A DNA stretch of 64,000 nucleotides from Marinomonas hwangdonensis (GCF_003721245.1 NZ_RIZG01000004.1:1-64000), one strand, 5' to 3'. Numbered from the stretch's first letter, positions 36,272 to 45,704 are shown. Numbers and translations: made by a program. Notes: generated by a model from the sequence alone, not told the origin.

Positions 36272-37248
36272 TTTGCCTCCACGATTGACGCCCAGTCACC
36301 CATGAGGCGTTTTAATGGACTCTGTAAAAATTCATGGTAAGCGGAACAGCAGGCGTCTAAACGTTGTTTGTCAGCGGCCAATCGCTCCACTTCAATCCAG
36401 TCATTCCACGCGACGTTTATTCCCCAAGCTGGGTCATCAATCTGGCAGTCAGGTAAACGGTAATGAAACGTAGGTCTGGCTTTAATCAGCACATCCTCCG
36501 TGCTTGCTAAGACTCTTTGCTCATCGAGAAACTTAAATAACGGCAGCATATCGAGCGCCCGATTACGGGTAGGGTTGTCAGCCAGATAATCGTCGATCAG
36601 ATTAGCCAAATCAGGCCAATATTCTGCCACGATGATTTTTTTCACATACTGTGGCGGAAAAGGGTCAACGTAGCTGGTGACACGACGTGTGAAATTAATG
36701 TCTGATTGCTTGTAGAGCCAGTCGTATAGACACACAAAAGCTTTTAAACACGCCATAATATGTTGGGCATCATGACTGGCTAATTCAGGATTGAGTTGCA
36801 TGCCAAAAGCATTAACCGCACTGTCTGCGGTCCCTTTCGCGCCTTTTTTACGCAAAAATGAAACGAGGTGTTCTACTTCATCAAGACGGCCCAGTGGCAA
36901 GGGAGGACTGACAATCTCAACGGGCACTAAATTTTTAGCAGCCCAAGCCAGTAGCTCTTCTGTCGAACGGTTCACCAGATCAGCAAACGATTCGTCTCTA
37001 AGTTCTTTACGCCCCAGCTTCTTAATCAGATCGAAATCCAATTCAATAATCCATTCGCCGGCGCTGTCACCCGTTAAGGTTCTTTCATAACGACCTTTTT
37101 CATTGACCGTTAGAGAGAGATATTCTGCGACGAGATCGGCTAACGCATCCAGCTCAAGACCACTCATTTCAAGCTCAATACCAATGTGTCTTTCCCCCCC
37201 TTTGGCGTTGTCATGCCAAGGTGGAGACTGAAAATCTGACGCTGTCAT
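36256..37248 (-). CDS. Amidoligase enzyme family protein
   Basis: A 330-residue protein of the COOH-NH2 ligase (amidoligase_2) family, a glutamine-synthetase-like fold predicted to form amide bonds using ATP. The N-terminus has GGERHIGIELEMSGLELDAL, where the paired Glu residues (IELEM) match the metal-binding start of the fold, and later NAFGMQLNPELAS. The family is best known by prediction, with peptide or polyamine-type substrates proposed. It is translationally coupled to the C26 amidotransferase. Upstream, 130 bp away on the same strand, is an SLC13 permease. No biochemical substrate can be read here. Confidence 0.8.
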   Translation of the reverse strand: MTASDFQSPPWHDNAKGGERHIGIELEMSGLELDALADLVAEYLSLTVNEKGRYERTLTGDSAGEWIIELDFDLIKKLGRKELRDESFADLVNRSTEELLAWAAKNLVPVEIVSPPLPLGRLDEVEHLVSFLRKKGAKGTADSAVNAFGMQLNPELASHDAQHIMACLKAFVCLYDWLYKQSDINFTRRVTSYVDPFPPQYVKKIIVAEYWPDLANLIDDYLADNPTRNRALDMLPLFKFLDEQRVLASTEDVLIKARPTFHYRLPDCQIDDPAWGINVAWNDWIEVERLAADKQRLDACCSAYHEFLQSPLKRLMGDWASIVEAKWLNP

Positions 37249-37378
37249 GATTCTGTTTCTCCTTGAAAATCCGTATAGGAATAACGCTTATAGGTTGTTT
37301 GAAGTCGTCACCGTTTCTTAAGCAGAAAAGACTAATATACGCGTTTTAAAGGGAAATGAAAAAAAACCGCCAAAAAAA

Positions 37379-39199
37379 TCAAAAAGGAAACACAATCGGC
37401 ACCAAAGCGAGAGTGACTATTAAAGCCAAAATTTGCAGTGGTATGCCCACTTTTGCAAAATCAGCAAAGCGATACTGCCCAGGCCCAACAACCAAGGTAT
37501 TAACGGGGGAGGCAATGGGCGTTGCAAACGCAGTAGAAGCGGCTATTGCCACGGTGACCATAAGGGGTTCTGGACTTATGTTCAGCATTTGTGAGATTGA
37601 CAAAGCAATGGGGGCAACCAAAACCGTTGTCGCCGTATTGGAAATAAATTGGCTTAACAAGGTAGTCAGTAAGAAGAAGCCCGCGCATAAAAACAAAGGG
37701 CTGGCGTGTCCGTATTCAGCGGCCAAGAGGTTAACGACGTAGCTCAGCGCACCGCTTTTTTCCATTGCCAGAGCCAGCGGCAGCATCCCTGCAATCAATA
37801 CCAAGCTGGTGGCATTAAGGGATTTATAAGCGTCGTTTAAACTTAAACATTTAGTGACAACCATTAATAAGGCAGCAATTAAAATAGCGGTTAAGTTAGC
37901 CACCCAACCAAATGTCATTGCCAGCAAGAGTCCGAACGTGATCATCAAGGCAATTGGCGCTCTTGATGCGGTTTCAGGGATTTCTTGCATTTCGGTCGGC
38001 GTGTCCAGCACCACAAAATCACGCTTTCGCTCAATATTGCGAATATGTTGCCAGCTTCCCGCCAGCAAAAGCGTGTCGCCCGCCGACAGTTTGGTTTGAG
38101 CGAATTCGGTCGACAAGGGCGCAAGGTCACGTCGCACACCAATCACACTCAGGTTGTAATGTTCTCTAAATTGACTGTCCTTGATCGACCGGTCACATAA
38201 CCGAGATAGAGGAGGGACAATGACTTCCGCTACCCCAAATATGTCATTCAACCGTGACAGCTCTTTTTCTTTGTATTGCAAACAACCTAGTTGTAAAGCC
38301 TGACAGGCGTTGTCTATGTTGTTAGGGTCGCCATAAGCCCACAAAATATCAGCGTGCTTTAACTGAGTATTTGCCAAGACGGGCATCAAATTAGACAGCC
38401 AGCTCCCCCTTCGTTCGATACCCACCACGGTCACTTCAAATTCGCTTCTCAATCCCACATCGGCCAATGTGCGAAAAGCGAGTGGGCTGTGCGGCTGCAC
38501 AATCAATTTGTGCAGCTGGTTGTGAGTCCCGTATCGGGCATTGAATTCTTTTAAATTTGACCGTACTTCTTCTGACTTCACTTGCTTGGCACTGGGCAAT
38601 AAGTATTTAGAGACAAACACCAAATACAGCATGCCGACAATGAAAATTGCCAGCCCCACTGGGGTAAAGGCGAAAAAGCCAAACGGCTCAAAGCCAGCCG
38701 CGCGCATTTGTGAACTGACAATAATATTTGGCGGCGTCCCTATTAGAGTTAACATACCCCCAATCAAGGCCGCAAACGCCAGCGGCATTAACAGTCGAGA
38801 AGGCTGCATGCCGGACTTACTTGCCATACTCAAGACAACAGGTATCAGCAGTGCTACCGCCCCTGTTGAGCTCATAAACGCAGAAAGAAGCGCCACCACC
38901 GGAAGCAAACACATCAGCAATCGTTGTTCGCTACTACCGCCGACTTTTAATAGCCAATTCCCCGCCGCTGCGGCGACGCCTGTTTTATAAAGCCCTTCGC
39001 CAATCACAAATAAGCCAGCAATCATAATAACCACGGCATTACCAAACCCTGATACCGCTTCCGCTGGTGTTAATACGCCAGACAACGCCAGAGCAATCAC
39101 CACCATCAAAGCAATGGTATCCATACGCATTTTATTGCTCAAAAATAAAATGACAGTCGTGCCCAGCAAACCAAAAACAAACATCATATCCGTCGTCAT
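37379..39199 (-). CDS. SLC13/DASS family permease with two RCK-C (TrkA-C) domains
   Basis: A sodium-coupled anion transporter of about 606 residues with two membrane halves separated by a soluble insert. Membrane segments fill about residues 5-195 and 385-606. The insert (about 200-375) contains two TrkA-C-like domains (LIVQPHSPLAFRTLADVGLR..., and EVIVPPLSRLCDRSIKDSQF...). The first half has the GGMLTLIGTPPNIIVSSQMR motif and the second the FISNTATTVLVAPIALS motif typical of DASS transporters. Substrate (sulfate, dicarboxylate or other) is not determined. The ATG at 39199 is preferred because it begins at the first membrane helix; ATGs at 39208 and 39256 are also in frame. Confidence 0.85.
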   Translation of the reverse strand: MTTDMMFVFGLLGTTVILFLSNKMRMDTIALMVVIALALSGVLTPAEAVSGFGNAVVIMIAGLFVIGEGLYKTGVAAAAGNWLLKVGGSSEQRLLMCLLPVVALLSAFMSSTGAVALLIPVVLSMASKSGMQPSRLLMPLAFAALIGGMLTLIGTPPNIIVSSQMRAAGFEPFGFFAFTPVGLAIFIVGMLYLVFVSKYLLPSAKQVKSEEVRSNLKEFNARYGTHNQLHKLIVQPHSPLAFRTLADVGLRSEFEVTVVGIERRGSWLSNLMPVLANTQLKHADILWAYGDPNNIDNACQALQLGCLQYKEKELSRLNDIFGVAEVIVPPLSRLCDRSIKDSQFREHYNLSVIGVRRDLAPLSTEFAQTKLSAGDTLLLAGSWQHIRNIERKRDFVVLDTPTEMQEIPETASRAPIALMITFGLLLAMTFGWVANLTAILIAALLMVVTKCLSLNDAYKSLNATSLVLIAGMLPLALAMEKSGALSYVVNLLAAEYGHASPLFLCAGFFLLTTLLSQFISNTATTVLVAPIALSISQMLNISPEPLMVTVAIAASTAFATPIASPVNTLVVGPGQYRFADFAKVGIPLQILALIVTLALVPIVFPF

Positions 39200-39342
39200 A
39201 AACCGCATCCGTATTCGTAAAAGTCGAGTCAAAATGCACCGATCATACCGTTTCATATTTTTAATGGCGACCGGAATACTTACGGTAAACCTGAGCTAAA
39301 TCAAAAAAACATCCCCTTTTCTAGCGACTATTTTTCGCCTTG

Positions 39343-39358
39343 TTAGACAAAAGTCTAA
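39343..39358. promoter_or_regulatory. Perfect dyad upstream of the lactate permease promoter
   Basis: TTAGACAAAAGTCTAA is a 6-4-6 perfect inverted repeat, ending 16 bp before the -35 element at 39375. The location suits an upstream activator or a second operator. Regulator unknown. Confidence 0.35.
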
Positions 39359-39374
39359 TTTTGTTAGGCACTTA

Positions 39375-39403
39375 TTGACTCACACACGTCAAGGCCCTAA
39401 CAT
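39375..39403 (+). promoter_or_regulatory. Sigma-70 promoter of the lactate-type permease
   Basis: TTGACT, a 17-base spacer and TAACAT. Transcription would start near 39410, just before the LldR-like operator. Confidence 0.6.
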
Positions 39404-39421
39404 AAATCCTAATAGAGGTAA

Positions 39422-39436
39422 ATTGGTAAGACCAAT
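39422..39436. promoter_or_regulatory. LldR/FadR-type GntR operator
   Basis: ATTGGTAAGACCAAT is a perfect palindrome of the form TTGGT-N3-ACCAA, the site type bound by LldR and related FadR-subfamily GntR regulators. It lies just downstream of the predicted transcription start and 48 bp before the permease start codon, the expected place for a repressor. No GntR gene lies in this window. Confidence 0.6.
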
Positions 39437-39483
39437 GTGCTTCTTGTGCAGAAGATTAACAATCCAATAATAAGAGAATGCTT

Positions 39484-41181
39484 ATGCAATCAACCCTTTT
39501 TCCACTCTTAGCCTTCGCCCCTTTAGTGTTGGCTGCTATTTTACTGGTTGGCCTAAACTGGCCTGCCAAACGCGCGATGCCAATGGTGTTTTTAGTCACA
39601 GCGGCCATCGCACTGCTTGCTTGGGAAATGAGCTTTAATCGAGTCCTTGCATCGACCTTGCAAGGCTTGGTGCTAACCGGTGCCATTTTGTGGATCATAT
39701 TTGGTGCGATTTTGCTGCTGAATACGCTCAAACACTCTGGTGCCATCACGGCGATTCGTGGTGGTTTTTCCAGTATCAGCCCCGACAGGCGAGTGCAGGT
39801 CATCATAGTGGCATGGTTATTTGGCTGCTTCATTGAAGGCGCTTCCGGTTTTGGTACGCCAGCGGCCGTTGCTGCCCCCTTGCTGGTCGCTCTTGGTTTC
39901 CCCGCTCTTGGTGCGGTCATGATTGGCATGATGATTCAGTCAACGCCGGTGTCTTTTGGCGCTGTGGGAACACCCATCGTGGTGGGTGTTGCTGGTGGTC
40001 TTGATCAAGCCAGCATTACGCAAACACTGGTTGCAAACGGATCTGATTGGGAAACCTTTTATCGTCTCATTACGTCAGAAGTGGCTATCATGCACGCCCT
40101 AATCGGTGTGCTTATGCCGTTGTTCATGGTGATGATGCTGACCCGTTTCTTTGGCCGTAATCGTTCATGGAAAGAAGGATTAGCCATGGCGCCTTTTGCC
40201 TTATTTGCCGGCTTAGCGTTTGTTATTCCTTATGCGGCGGCTGGTGTCTTCTTAGGGCCAGAGTTTCCATCCATGATTGGTGCCCTAGTGGGACTCTTGA
40301 TCGTGGTTCCCGCGGCGAAGGCCGGTTTTCTTCTACCAAAAACACAATGGGACTTTGCAAAAGCAAGCGAATGGCCTGTTGAGTGGATGGGTAAAATAGA
40401 AATCAAACTGGACACACTCACTGGCAAAGCGCCTATGTCAATGAAATTGGCATGGTTCCCTTATGTTTTACTTGCTGCCTTGTTGGTCTTGTCTCGAGTC
40501 AATGCCGATGTTAAAGCCTTTTTCACTCAGAATCTGGTACTTGGTTGGAGCAATATTCTCGGTGAAACGGGCGTCTCTGGTAGTATCCAATTTCTCTACT
40601 TGCCGGGTGGTATCATGGTGTTGGTCGCGCTAACGACCTTTTTCTTGCATCGTATGAAGTTCAGTGAATTTCAAGCGGCATTGGGTGAGTCTTCGAAAAC
40701 TCTCTTAGGCGCGGGCTTCGTACTACTCTTTACCATTCCTATGGTGCGTATCTTGATTAACTCAGGCGTCAACATGGCCGATCTGCCTTCCATGCCACGT
40801 GCCATGGCCGAATTAGTCGCTGGCAGCGTGGGTGACGTGTATCCTTTCTTTGCTGCGACGGTCGGCGGGTTAGGTGCCTTCATCGCAGGCTCAAACACCG
40901 TATCAAACTTGATGATGTCGCAATTCCAGTTTGACACCGCGCAACTGATCGGCGTATCGGGTGCCTTATTGGTCGCCGCTCAAGCGGTAGGTGCAGCGGC
41001 GGGTAACATGATCGCCATTCACAATATCGTTGCCGCCTCCGCTACCGTTGGACTGCTTGGACGAGAAGGGCAGATGCTACGTATGACCATCATCCCGACC
41101 ATTTACTACCTGATTATGGCAGGCATACTGGCCATGATTGCCATTCATGTAGTGGGCGTCACAGATCCAATTATGGGTTAA
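39484..41181 (+). CDS. L-lactate permease family transporter (LctP/LldP/GlcA)
   Basis: An inner-membrane 2-hydroxycarboxylate:proton symporter with about 12-14 membrane helices and 565 residues. The family signature region [23 protein letters not shown] (about residues 119-141) and [19 protein letters not shown] (about 461-479) are present. The likely substrates are lactate or glycolate. An ATG at 39484 has an AAGAG Shine-Dalgarno at good distance; the ATG at 39478 lies too close to it. No lactate dehydrogenase gene is next to it, but a lactate-type operator is. The gene ends at a terminator. Confidence 0.88.
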   Translation: MQSTLFPLLAFAPLVLAAILLVGLNWPAKRAMPMVFLVTAAIALLAWEMSFNRVLASTLQGLVLTGAILWIIFGAILLLNTLKHSGAITAIRGGFSSISPDRRVQVIIVAWLFGCFIEGASGFGTPAAVAAPLLVALGFPALGAVMIGMMIQSTPVSFGAVGTPIVVGVAGGLDQASITQTLVANGSDWETFYRLITSEVAIMHALIGVLMPLFMVMMLTRFFGRNRSWKEGLAMAPFALFAGLAFVIPYAAAGVFLGPEFPSMIGALVGLLIVVPAAKAGFLLPKTQWDFAKASEWPVEWMGKIEIKLDTLTGKAPMSMKLAWFPYVLLAALLVLSRVNADVKAFFTQNLVLGWSNILGETGVSGSIQFLYLPGGIMVLVALTTFFLHRMKFSEFQAALGESSKTLLGAGFVLLFTIPMVRILINSGVNMADLPSMPRAMAELVAGSVGDVYPFFAATVGGLGAFIAGSNTVSNLMMSQFQFDTAQLIGVSGALLVAAQAVGAAAGNMIAIHNIVAASATVGLLGREGQMLRMTIIPTIYYLIMAGILAMIAIHVVGVTDPIMG

Positions 41182-41199
41182 CCTTTATCCATGCTATTA

Positions 41200-41226
41200 A
41201 AAAAGGGCCGACATTCGGCCCTTTAC
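41200..41226 (+). terminator. Terminator after the lactate-type permease
   Basis: AAAGGGCCG and CGGCCCTTT form a 9-bp stem around ACATT, followed by ACTTATTT rather than a pure T run. Confidence 0.8.
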
Positions 41227-41343
41227 TTATTTCCTTCTCACAGCACAATCAAAACCTCGAAAACAACAGGATTCAGAACACCATAGAAAAAACCGCGTAT
41301 CCTTATGGTATAAAGCAGCCATCTACTTACGAGGATTGGATTT

Positions 41344-42336
41344 TTGAACCGAGAAACGCTAGAAAAATATCAGGTATTCCTTTATCTGATCGCCATTATT
41401 GTTGGCTTGACGCTAGGAATACAAAGCCCTGCGCAGTCAGGGAATCTAGAGTTGGCTTTGTGGCCTTTGCTCGGCGTGCTCCTTTATGCCACCTTTACTC
41501 AAATTCCCCTTTCGCAGTTAGGTGACGCCTTCACCGATACTCGCTTTATGTTGGCCGCCGTCATTGGAAACTTCGTTGTACTGCCTTTGATCGTTTGGGT
41601 GCTGATGCTTTCTGCGCCTAACGTTCCTGCCGTTAAGCTAGGAATATTACTGGTACTGCTGGTTCCCTGTACCGACTGGTTTATTACCTTTACTCACTTA
41701 GGTGGGGGCGACACAAAACGCGCCGTTGCTTTTACCCCCGTGAGTTTACTGCTTCAGCTGTTTTTATTGCCCGTGTATATATGGCTTTTCCTTGGTGCGG
41801 AAATCGCCATTAGCCTAGTTCAGCAAGAACTGCTTTTGGTTTTTTTTGGACTGATAGTCCTGCCTTTAATCGCGGCGTTTATCACCCAGAAATGGACGGA
41901 GCAACGAGCAGGCCGCCAACCATTTGTAAACGCGGTTGGCTGGCTCCCCGTTCCATTACTGTCCATGGTTGTGTTTTCTATCGCCGCGGCCCAAGTGAAT
42001 GTCGTGATGGACTCATTGCCCCTGCTTCCTAGCGTATTGATGATATTTTGTGCTTTTCTACTCATCGCCGGGGTTTTATCCGTCCTGCTAGCAAACGCGT
42101 TTTCATTACCCACATACCAAGGCAGAGTGCTTGCGTTCAGCCTAGGCAGCAGGAATTCCTTCGTGATACTGCCCCTTGCCCTTTCATTGCCATCATCGCT
42201 TGAACTAACCGTCGTCGTGATCGTATTTCAGTCCTTAATTGAACTATTCGGCATGGCGATATACCTATGGTGGGTACCGAAAAAACTCCATCGCACCAAC
42301 ACCAAATTGTTAAGCATTACATCAAATTCAGCGTAA
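41344..42336 (+). CDS. ACR3/SBF-type transporter (arsenite or bile-acid symporter family)
   Basis: A 330-residue membrane protein with about ten helices of the BASS superfamily. The segment VLLVPCTDWFITFTHLGGGDTKRA (about residues 98-121) lines up with the Cys-containing ACR3 signature (RCIAMVIVWN), so it is commonly labelled an arsenic resistance protein. No arsR or arsC lies near, so arsenite export is not supported by context. The start is a TTG at 41344 with a GAGG Shine-Dalgarno nine bases upstream; no nearby ATG fits. Confidence 0.75.
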   Translation: MNRETLEKYQVFLYLIAIIVGLTLGIQSPAQSGNLELALWPLLGVLLYATFTQIPLSQLGDAFTDTRFMLAAVIGNFVVLPLIVWVLMLSAPNVPAVKLGILLVLLVPCTDWFITFTHLGGGDTKRAVAFTPVSLLLQLFLLPVYIWLFLGAEIAISLVQQELLLVFFGLIVLPLIAAFITQKWTEQRAGRQPFVNAVGWLPVPLLSMVVFSIAAAQVNVVMDSLPLLPSVLMIFCAFLLIAGVLSVLLANAFSLPTYQGRVLAFSLGSRNSFVILPLALSLPSSLELTVVVIVFQSLIELFGMAIYLWWVPKKLHRTNTKLLSITSNSA

Positions 42337-42348
42337 AAAGGACGAAGA

Positions 42349-42537
42349 GTGAGTATTCAATATACCGATATGCACGCAGACGGTGGAGAGCCTGATCGTA
42401 TAGAACGACTCAAAAGTAAAATCCCGATGCAACGGGGAGGTTTGCCTGATGAAGTCGCAGAGGCAATTTATTGGTTAGCGTCTGAACAATCCTCATTTTC
42501 AACGGGTAACTTTCTAGATTTAGCCGGTGGTTTGTGA
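42349..42537 (+). pseudogene. 3' remnant of a short-chain dehydrogenase/reductase
   Basis: The 62-residue reading contains YTDMHADGGEPDRIERLKSK, IPMQRGGLPDEVAEAIYWL and TGNFLDLAGG, the C-terminal end of an SDR enzyme in which the catalytic Tyr and Rossmann parts are missing. A full SDR has about 250 residues. It begins 12 bp after the ACR3-like gene, so about three quarters of the gene was lost. A GTG start is possible but a stable product is unlikely. Confidence 0.8.
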
Positions 42538-42541
42538 AAAG

Positions 42542-42580
42542 TAAGCTCAGATGAAAGAAAGCGTTTTCATCTGAGCTTAA
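42542..42580. repeat. Hairpin repeat, variant of the TCAGATGAAA family
   Basis: TAAGCTCAGATGAAA pairs with TTTCATCTGAGCTTA around the loop GAAAGCGT. The core and the AGCG of the loop match the hairpin at 47012-47059, suggesting a common repeat family. It could also act as a weak terminator. Confidence 0.6.
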
Positions 42581-42675
42581 ATACATCGTGTCTGTAACCT
42601 TATTTACCTATGTAATAAGATGACTGAAATGGATACCGTTCTGGATAACCAAAGGCACATAGGATAAAAACAACC

Positions 42676-44172
42676 ATGTCTCATTACGACAAGTTAACGT
42701 CACATTACCAAACACTCAGCCACTTTAATCATGCTCAAGCCATGCTTGGCTGGGATGCTGCGGCGAACATGCCATCTGGCGGTAGCGAAGCACGTTCCAA
42801 TGCTATGGCCGAGTTATCGGTTCATATTCACCGTTTATCAACGCAACCACAGCTAGAAGAGTTGTTTGGTAACGCCGAGCAAGAATCCTTAAGCACAGAA
42901 CAAAAAGCTAGCTTACGTGAGATGAAACGCCAATGGCAGCAAGCGACCATGGTTCCAGAAGACTTAGTACAAGCGCAATCCATCGCGGGTTCTAAATGCG
43001 AACATGCGTGGCGTTCACAACGCCAAGAAAATGATTGGACAGGCTTTGAGAAGAACTGGAAAGAAGTCGTTGCTTTATCCCGTGAAGAAGCCAAAATCCG
43101 TGGTGTAGCACTTGGTCTTACGCCTTATGACGCCATGCTCGACAAATACGAGCCGGGCACCACAACTGCGTCGCTTAATACTTTGTTTACCGATGTGAAA
43201 ACCTGGTTACCAGAACTGATTGAAACAGTACTGGAAAAGCAGCGATCTGAATCCATCATTTTGCCATCAGGCACTTTTTCCACCACGACACAAAAAGCCC
43301 TTGGCTTAGAAGTCATGAAGCTTCTGCAATTCGACTTTGACCGTGGTCGACTAGATCAGAGTGTTCACCCATTTTGTGGCGGCGTACCAACCGATGTGCG
43401 CATTACCACCCGCTATAATGAGCAAGACTTTGTACAAGCCTTAATGGGCATCGTTCATGAAACAGGCCACGCTCGCTACGAACAAGGCTTGCCAAAAGCG
43501 TTTGCCGGATTACCCGTCGGCGAAGCGCGCTCAATGGGGATTCATGAATCTCAGTCCTTATTCTTCGAAATGCAGATCGGTCGCAGTAAACCCTTTATTT
43601 CGCATTTATCACGACTCTCAGCGGAAGCCTTTAACGCACACAATGACCCTGTGTTTGCCGAAGAAAACCTCTATAAAATCTATACCCAAGTAGAAAAAGG
43701 CTTTATTCGAGTGGATGCGGATGAACTTACTTATCCGGCTCACGTCATCATGCGTTACGAGATCGAACGCGACCTCATCAACGGCGTAATAGAAAACACA
43801 GACGTACCCGCACTGTGGGACGAGAAAATGAAAGCCGCTCTTGGCATCTCTACCAAAGACAACTACAAAAACGGCTGCATGCAAGACATTCACTGGACAG
43901 ATGGGGCATTTGGATATTTCCCAAGCTACACACTCGGCGCCATGTACGCCGCCCAATACAAAGCCACCATGACACAAAACGTCGACTTCGGCTCTGATTT
44001 CGATATGGCTATCCAAAGCGGCGATCTAACCCCCATCTTCCAATGGCTCAGCGACAACATCTGGTCACAAGCCTCCCTCCACACCACAGATGAACTCGTC
44101 AAACGAGCCGCAGGCGAAACTCTAAATGCCGCGCATTTTAGAAAACATTTAGAAGGGCGATACCTAAAATAA
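42676..44172 (+). CDS. M32 family metallocarboxypeptidase (carboxypeptidase Taq type)
   Basis: A 498-residue zinc carboxypeptidase that removes C-terminal residues in the cytosol. The zinc motif HETGH is at residues 261-265 (GIVHETGHARYEQG). Other family marks are HPFCGGVPTDVRITTRY, GIHESQSLFFEMQIGRS with the third metal ligand Glu, RVDADELTYPAHVIMRYEIER and the DGAFGYFPSYTLGAMYAAQ segment. A decayed copy of this last segment lies 7 kb downstream at 50959. Confidence 0.94.
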   Translation: MSHYDKLTSHYQTLSHFNHAQAMLGWDAAANMPSGGSEARSNAMAELSVHIHRLSTQPQLEELFGNAEQESLSTEQKASLREMKRQWQQATMVPEDLVQAQSIAGSKCEHAWRSQRQENDWTGFEKNWKEVVALSREEAKIRGVALGLTPYDAMLDKYEPGTTTASLNTLFTDVKTWLPELIETVLEKQRSESIILPSGTFSTTTQKALGLEVMKLLQFDFDRGRLDQSVHPFCGGVPTDVRITTRYNEQDFVQALMGIVHETGHARYEQGLPKAFAGLPVGEARSMGIHESQSLFFEMQIGRSKPFISHLSRLSAEAFNAHNDPVFAEENLYKIYTQVEKGFIRVDADELTYPAHVIMRYEIERDLINGVIENTDVPALWDEKMKAALGISTKDNYKNGCMQDIHWTDGAFGYFPSYTLGAMYAAQYKATMTQNVDFGSDFDMAIQSGDLTPIFQWLSDNIWSQASLHTTDELVKRAAGETLNAAHFRKHLEGRYLK

Positions 44173-44360
44173 GCCAAGAAAAGACTTCTATCTCTATAGT
44201 TATTCGAGATGTTTCCTTAATAACTCGAGTTGAGTGACCTTTTGTCTGTCTTGGTTCACGGTTTATTTTCAGTACTCAAAAAACATCAAACACGTGGGAG
44301 CTTATCGGTTAAATTCTCTCTCTTTATTTATGCGGTAATAATACTAACTGGATCAAACAC

Positions 44361-45248
44361 ATGGCTCAAAACTACACACCTACTCTTAAAAACTGGCTTT
44401 CTCTGTTGTTACTCATTCTGCTGTGGGGGACGTCATTTATGTTTACCGCTGTCTCACTGGAAAGTTTTAGCCCTGTGGCGATAGTCTCTCTTAGAGTCTT
44501 GGTTGCAGCGATTATTCTCACTCTCTTTATGTATGCCAAGGGTTGGCGTTTGCCTTTGGACCCTTTGGCTTGGGCGGTATTTTTGCTGCTGGGTATTATG
44601 GGTAACTTGTTGCCATTTTTTTTAATCTCCACAGGTCAGAAGGATATTAGCTCGGGCATTACAGGATTGTTGATGGCATTTATGCCGTTGGCGACAATGA
44701 TTTTGGCACACTATTTTGTGTTAGGAGAAAGCCTTAATCGCTTTAAAGTCTTCGGTTTTATGCTTGGTATTACTGGCGTGGTGATTGTACTTTGGCCGTC
44801 GTTAATAGGCGCCCACAGTAACTTACTGAGTGGTCTATTGATTTTACTCGCTACTTTTAGTTATGCAATAAATGCCATTTTGGTGAGGCGATTGCCCTCC
44901 TATAACCCTGTTGTAACAGCGGCTGGCGTGATGATTATTTCCAGCATCGTTATCGTGCCATTGTGGCTGTGGCAAGATTTACCGTGGCAACAAAGCTATT
45001 CTTTAAAAGCCACATTATCAATGTTGTGGTTAGGTGTCGGTCCAACTGCGTTTGGCACCATTCTCTTGTTTGCCGTTATCGCCATAGCAGGCCCTACGTT
45101 TCTTTCGTACATTAATTACATGATTCCTATCGTGGCGTATTTTACTGGCGTGCTTCTTTTAGGCGAAGCCATTGAATGGCAAAGCCTAGCGGCCATGTTA
45201 TTAATAATTTTGGGGATAGCGCTAACGCGAAAGCGGGTTGCTGATTAA
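44361..45248 (+). CDS. EamA/DMT family transporter
   Basis: A 295-residue inner-membrane exporter with ten helices in two EamA repeats (about residues 10-140 and 155-290). Typical segments are LLILLWGTSFMFTAVSLESFSPVAIVSLR in the first repeat and FLSYINYMIPIVAYFTGVLLLGEAIEWQ in the second. The DMT superfamily exports amino acids and other metabolites; the substrate is not known here. The upstream spacer (44173-44360) shows no clear gene. Confidence 0.87.
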   Translation: MAQNYTPTLKNWLSLLLLILLWGTSFMFTAVSLESFSPVAIVSLRVLVAAIILTLFMYAKGWRLPLDPLAWAVFLLLGIMGNLLPFFLISTGQKDISSGITGLLMAFMPLATMILAHYFVLGESLNRFKVFGFMLGITGVVIVLWPSLIGAHSNLLSGLLILLATFSYAINAILVRRLPSYNPVVTAAGVMIISSIVIVPLWLWQDLPWQQSYSLKATLSMLWLGVGPTAFGTILLFAVIAIAGPTFLSYINYMIPIVAYFTGVLLLGEAIEWQSLAAMLLIILGIALTRKRVAD

Positions 45249-45284
45249 ACAAAAAAGCCGACAGGACATTTAGGGTATTAAGTG

Positions 45285-45304
45285 AATTTAGGGTCAGATG
45301 AAAA
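45285..45304 (+). repeat. Single arm of the hairpin repeat
   Basis: AATTTAGGGTCAGATGAAAA is identical to the left arm of the hairpin at 47012-47031. The matching right arm is missing or decayed here (a weak CTGACGACCCATTTAG follows about 40 bases later). Confidence 0.7.
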
Positions 45305-45388
45305 ATTGCACGAATGTTTTATCAAGGCTACTCTCATTGACTGACGACCCATTTAGAAACTAAATTTGGTCATAATAAAGGGGCATTT

Positions 45389-45704
45389 ATGAAGTTATCA
45401 GATCAAATCAAACCTATTAGCTATTTGAAGGCTCATGCTGCGTAACCTGTCTACTAACATGCAGCCAATGGTGATCACTCAAAACGGTGATGCTAAGGCT
45501 GTTATACAAGACATAAAAAGCTATGAGCAAACTCAATAGACCATGGCGCTACTTAAGATGTTGGCTCTGGGTCAGCGTCAGATTGACGAAGGAAAAATTC
45601 AGCCTGTCGGTGATGTTGTTGGCAAGCTTCGTAATCGAAGCTATGTCATGGTGATTGCTAATGTACCGCACAGCGGCTTTGAGTGTAAAACGATCTCCCG
45701 ATAA
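45389..45704 (+). pseudogene. Decayed Phd/YefM-type antitoxin gene
   Basis: The first frame reads MKLSDQIKPISYLKAHAA and stops. After a small out-of-frame deletion near 45440, the next frame reads R-NLSTNMQPMVITQNGDAKAV then IQDIKSYEQTQ, an in-frame stop (TAG at about 45537), then ALLKMLALGQRQIDEGK and a short tail to a stop at 45702. This is the layout of a Phd/YefM antitoxin broken by one frameshift and one nonsense change. No recognisable ParE/RelE toxin follows; the last 20 codons match nothing I know. Confidence 0.75.

Noticed and set aside
41344-42336. Arsenite exporter as a firm call for the ACR3-like gene
   Set aside because: No ars regulator or reductase lies near and the family is broad, so only the superfamily is named.
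43618-44016. Minus-strand ORF of 132 codons in the M32 peptidase gene
   Set aside because: Antisense shadow; the plus-strand gene has the zinc motif and full family length.
44230-44484. Overlapping plus-strand ORF of 84 codons before and into the EamA gene
   Set aside because: Different frame from a well-supported ten-helix transporter and no family match.
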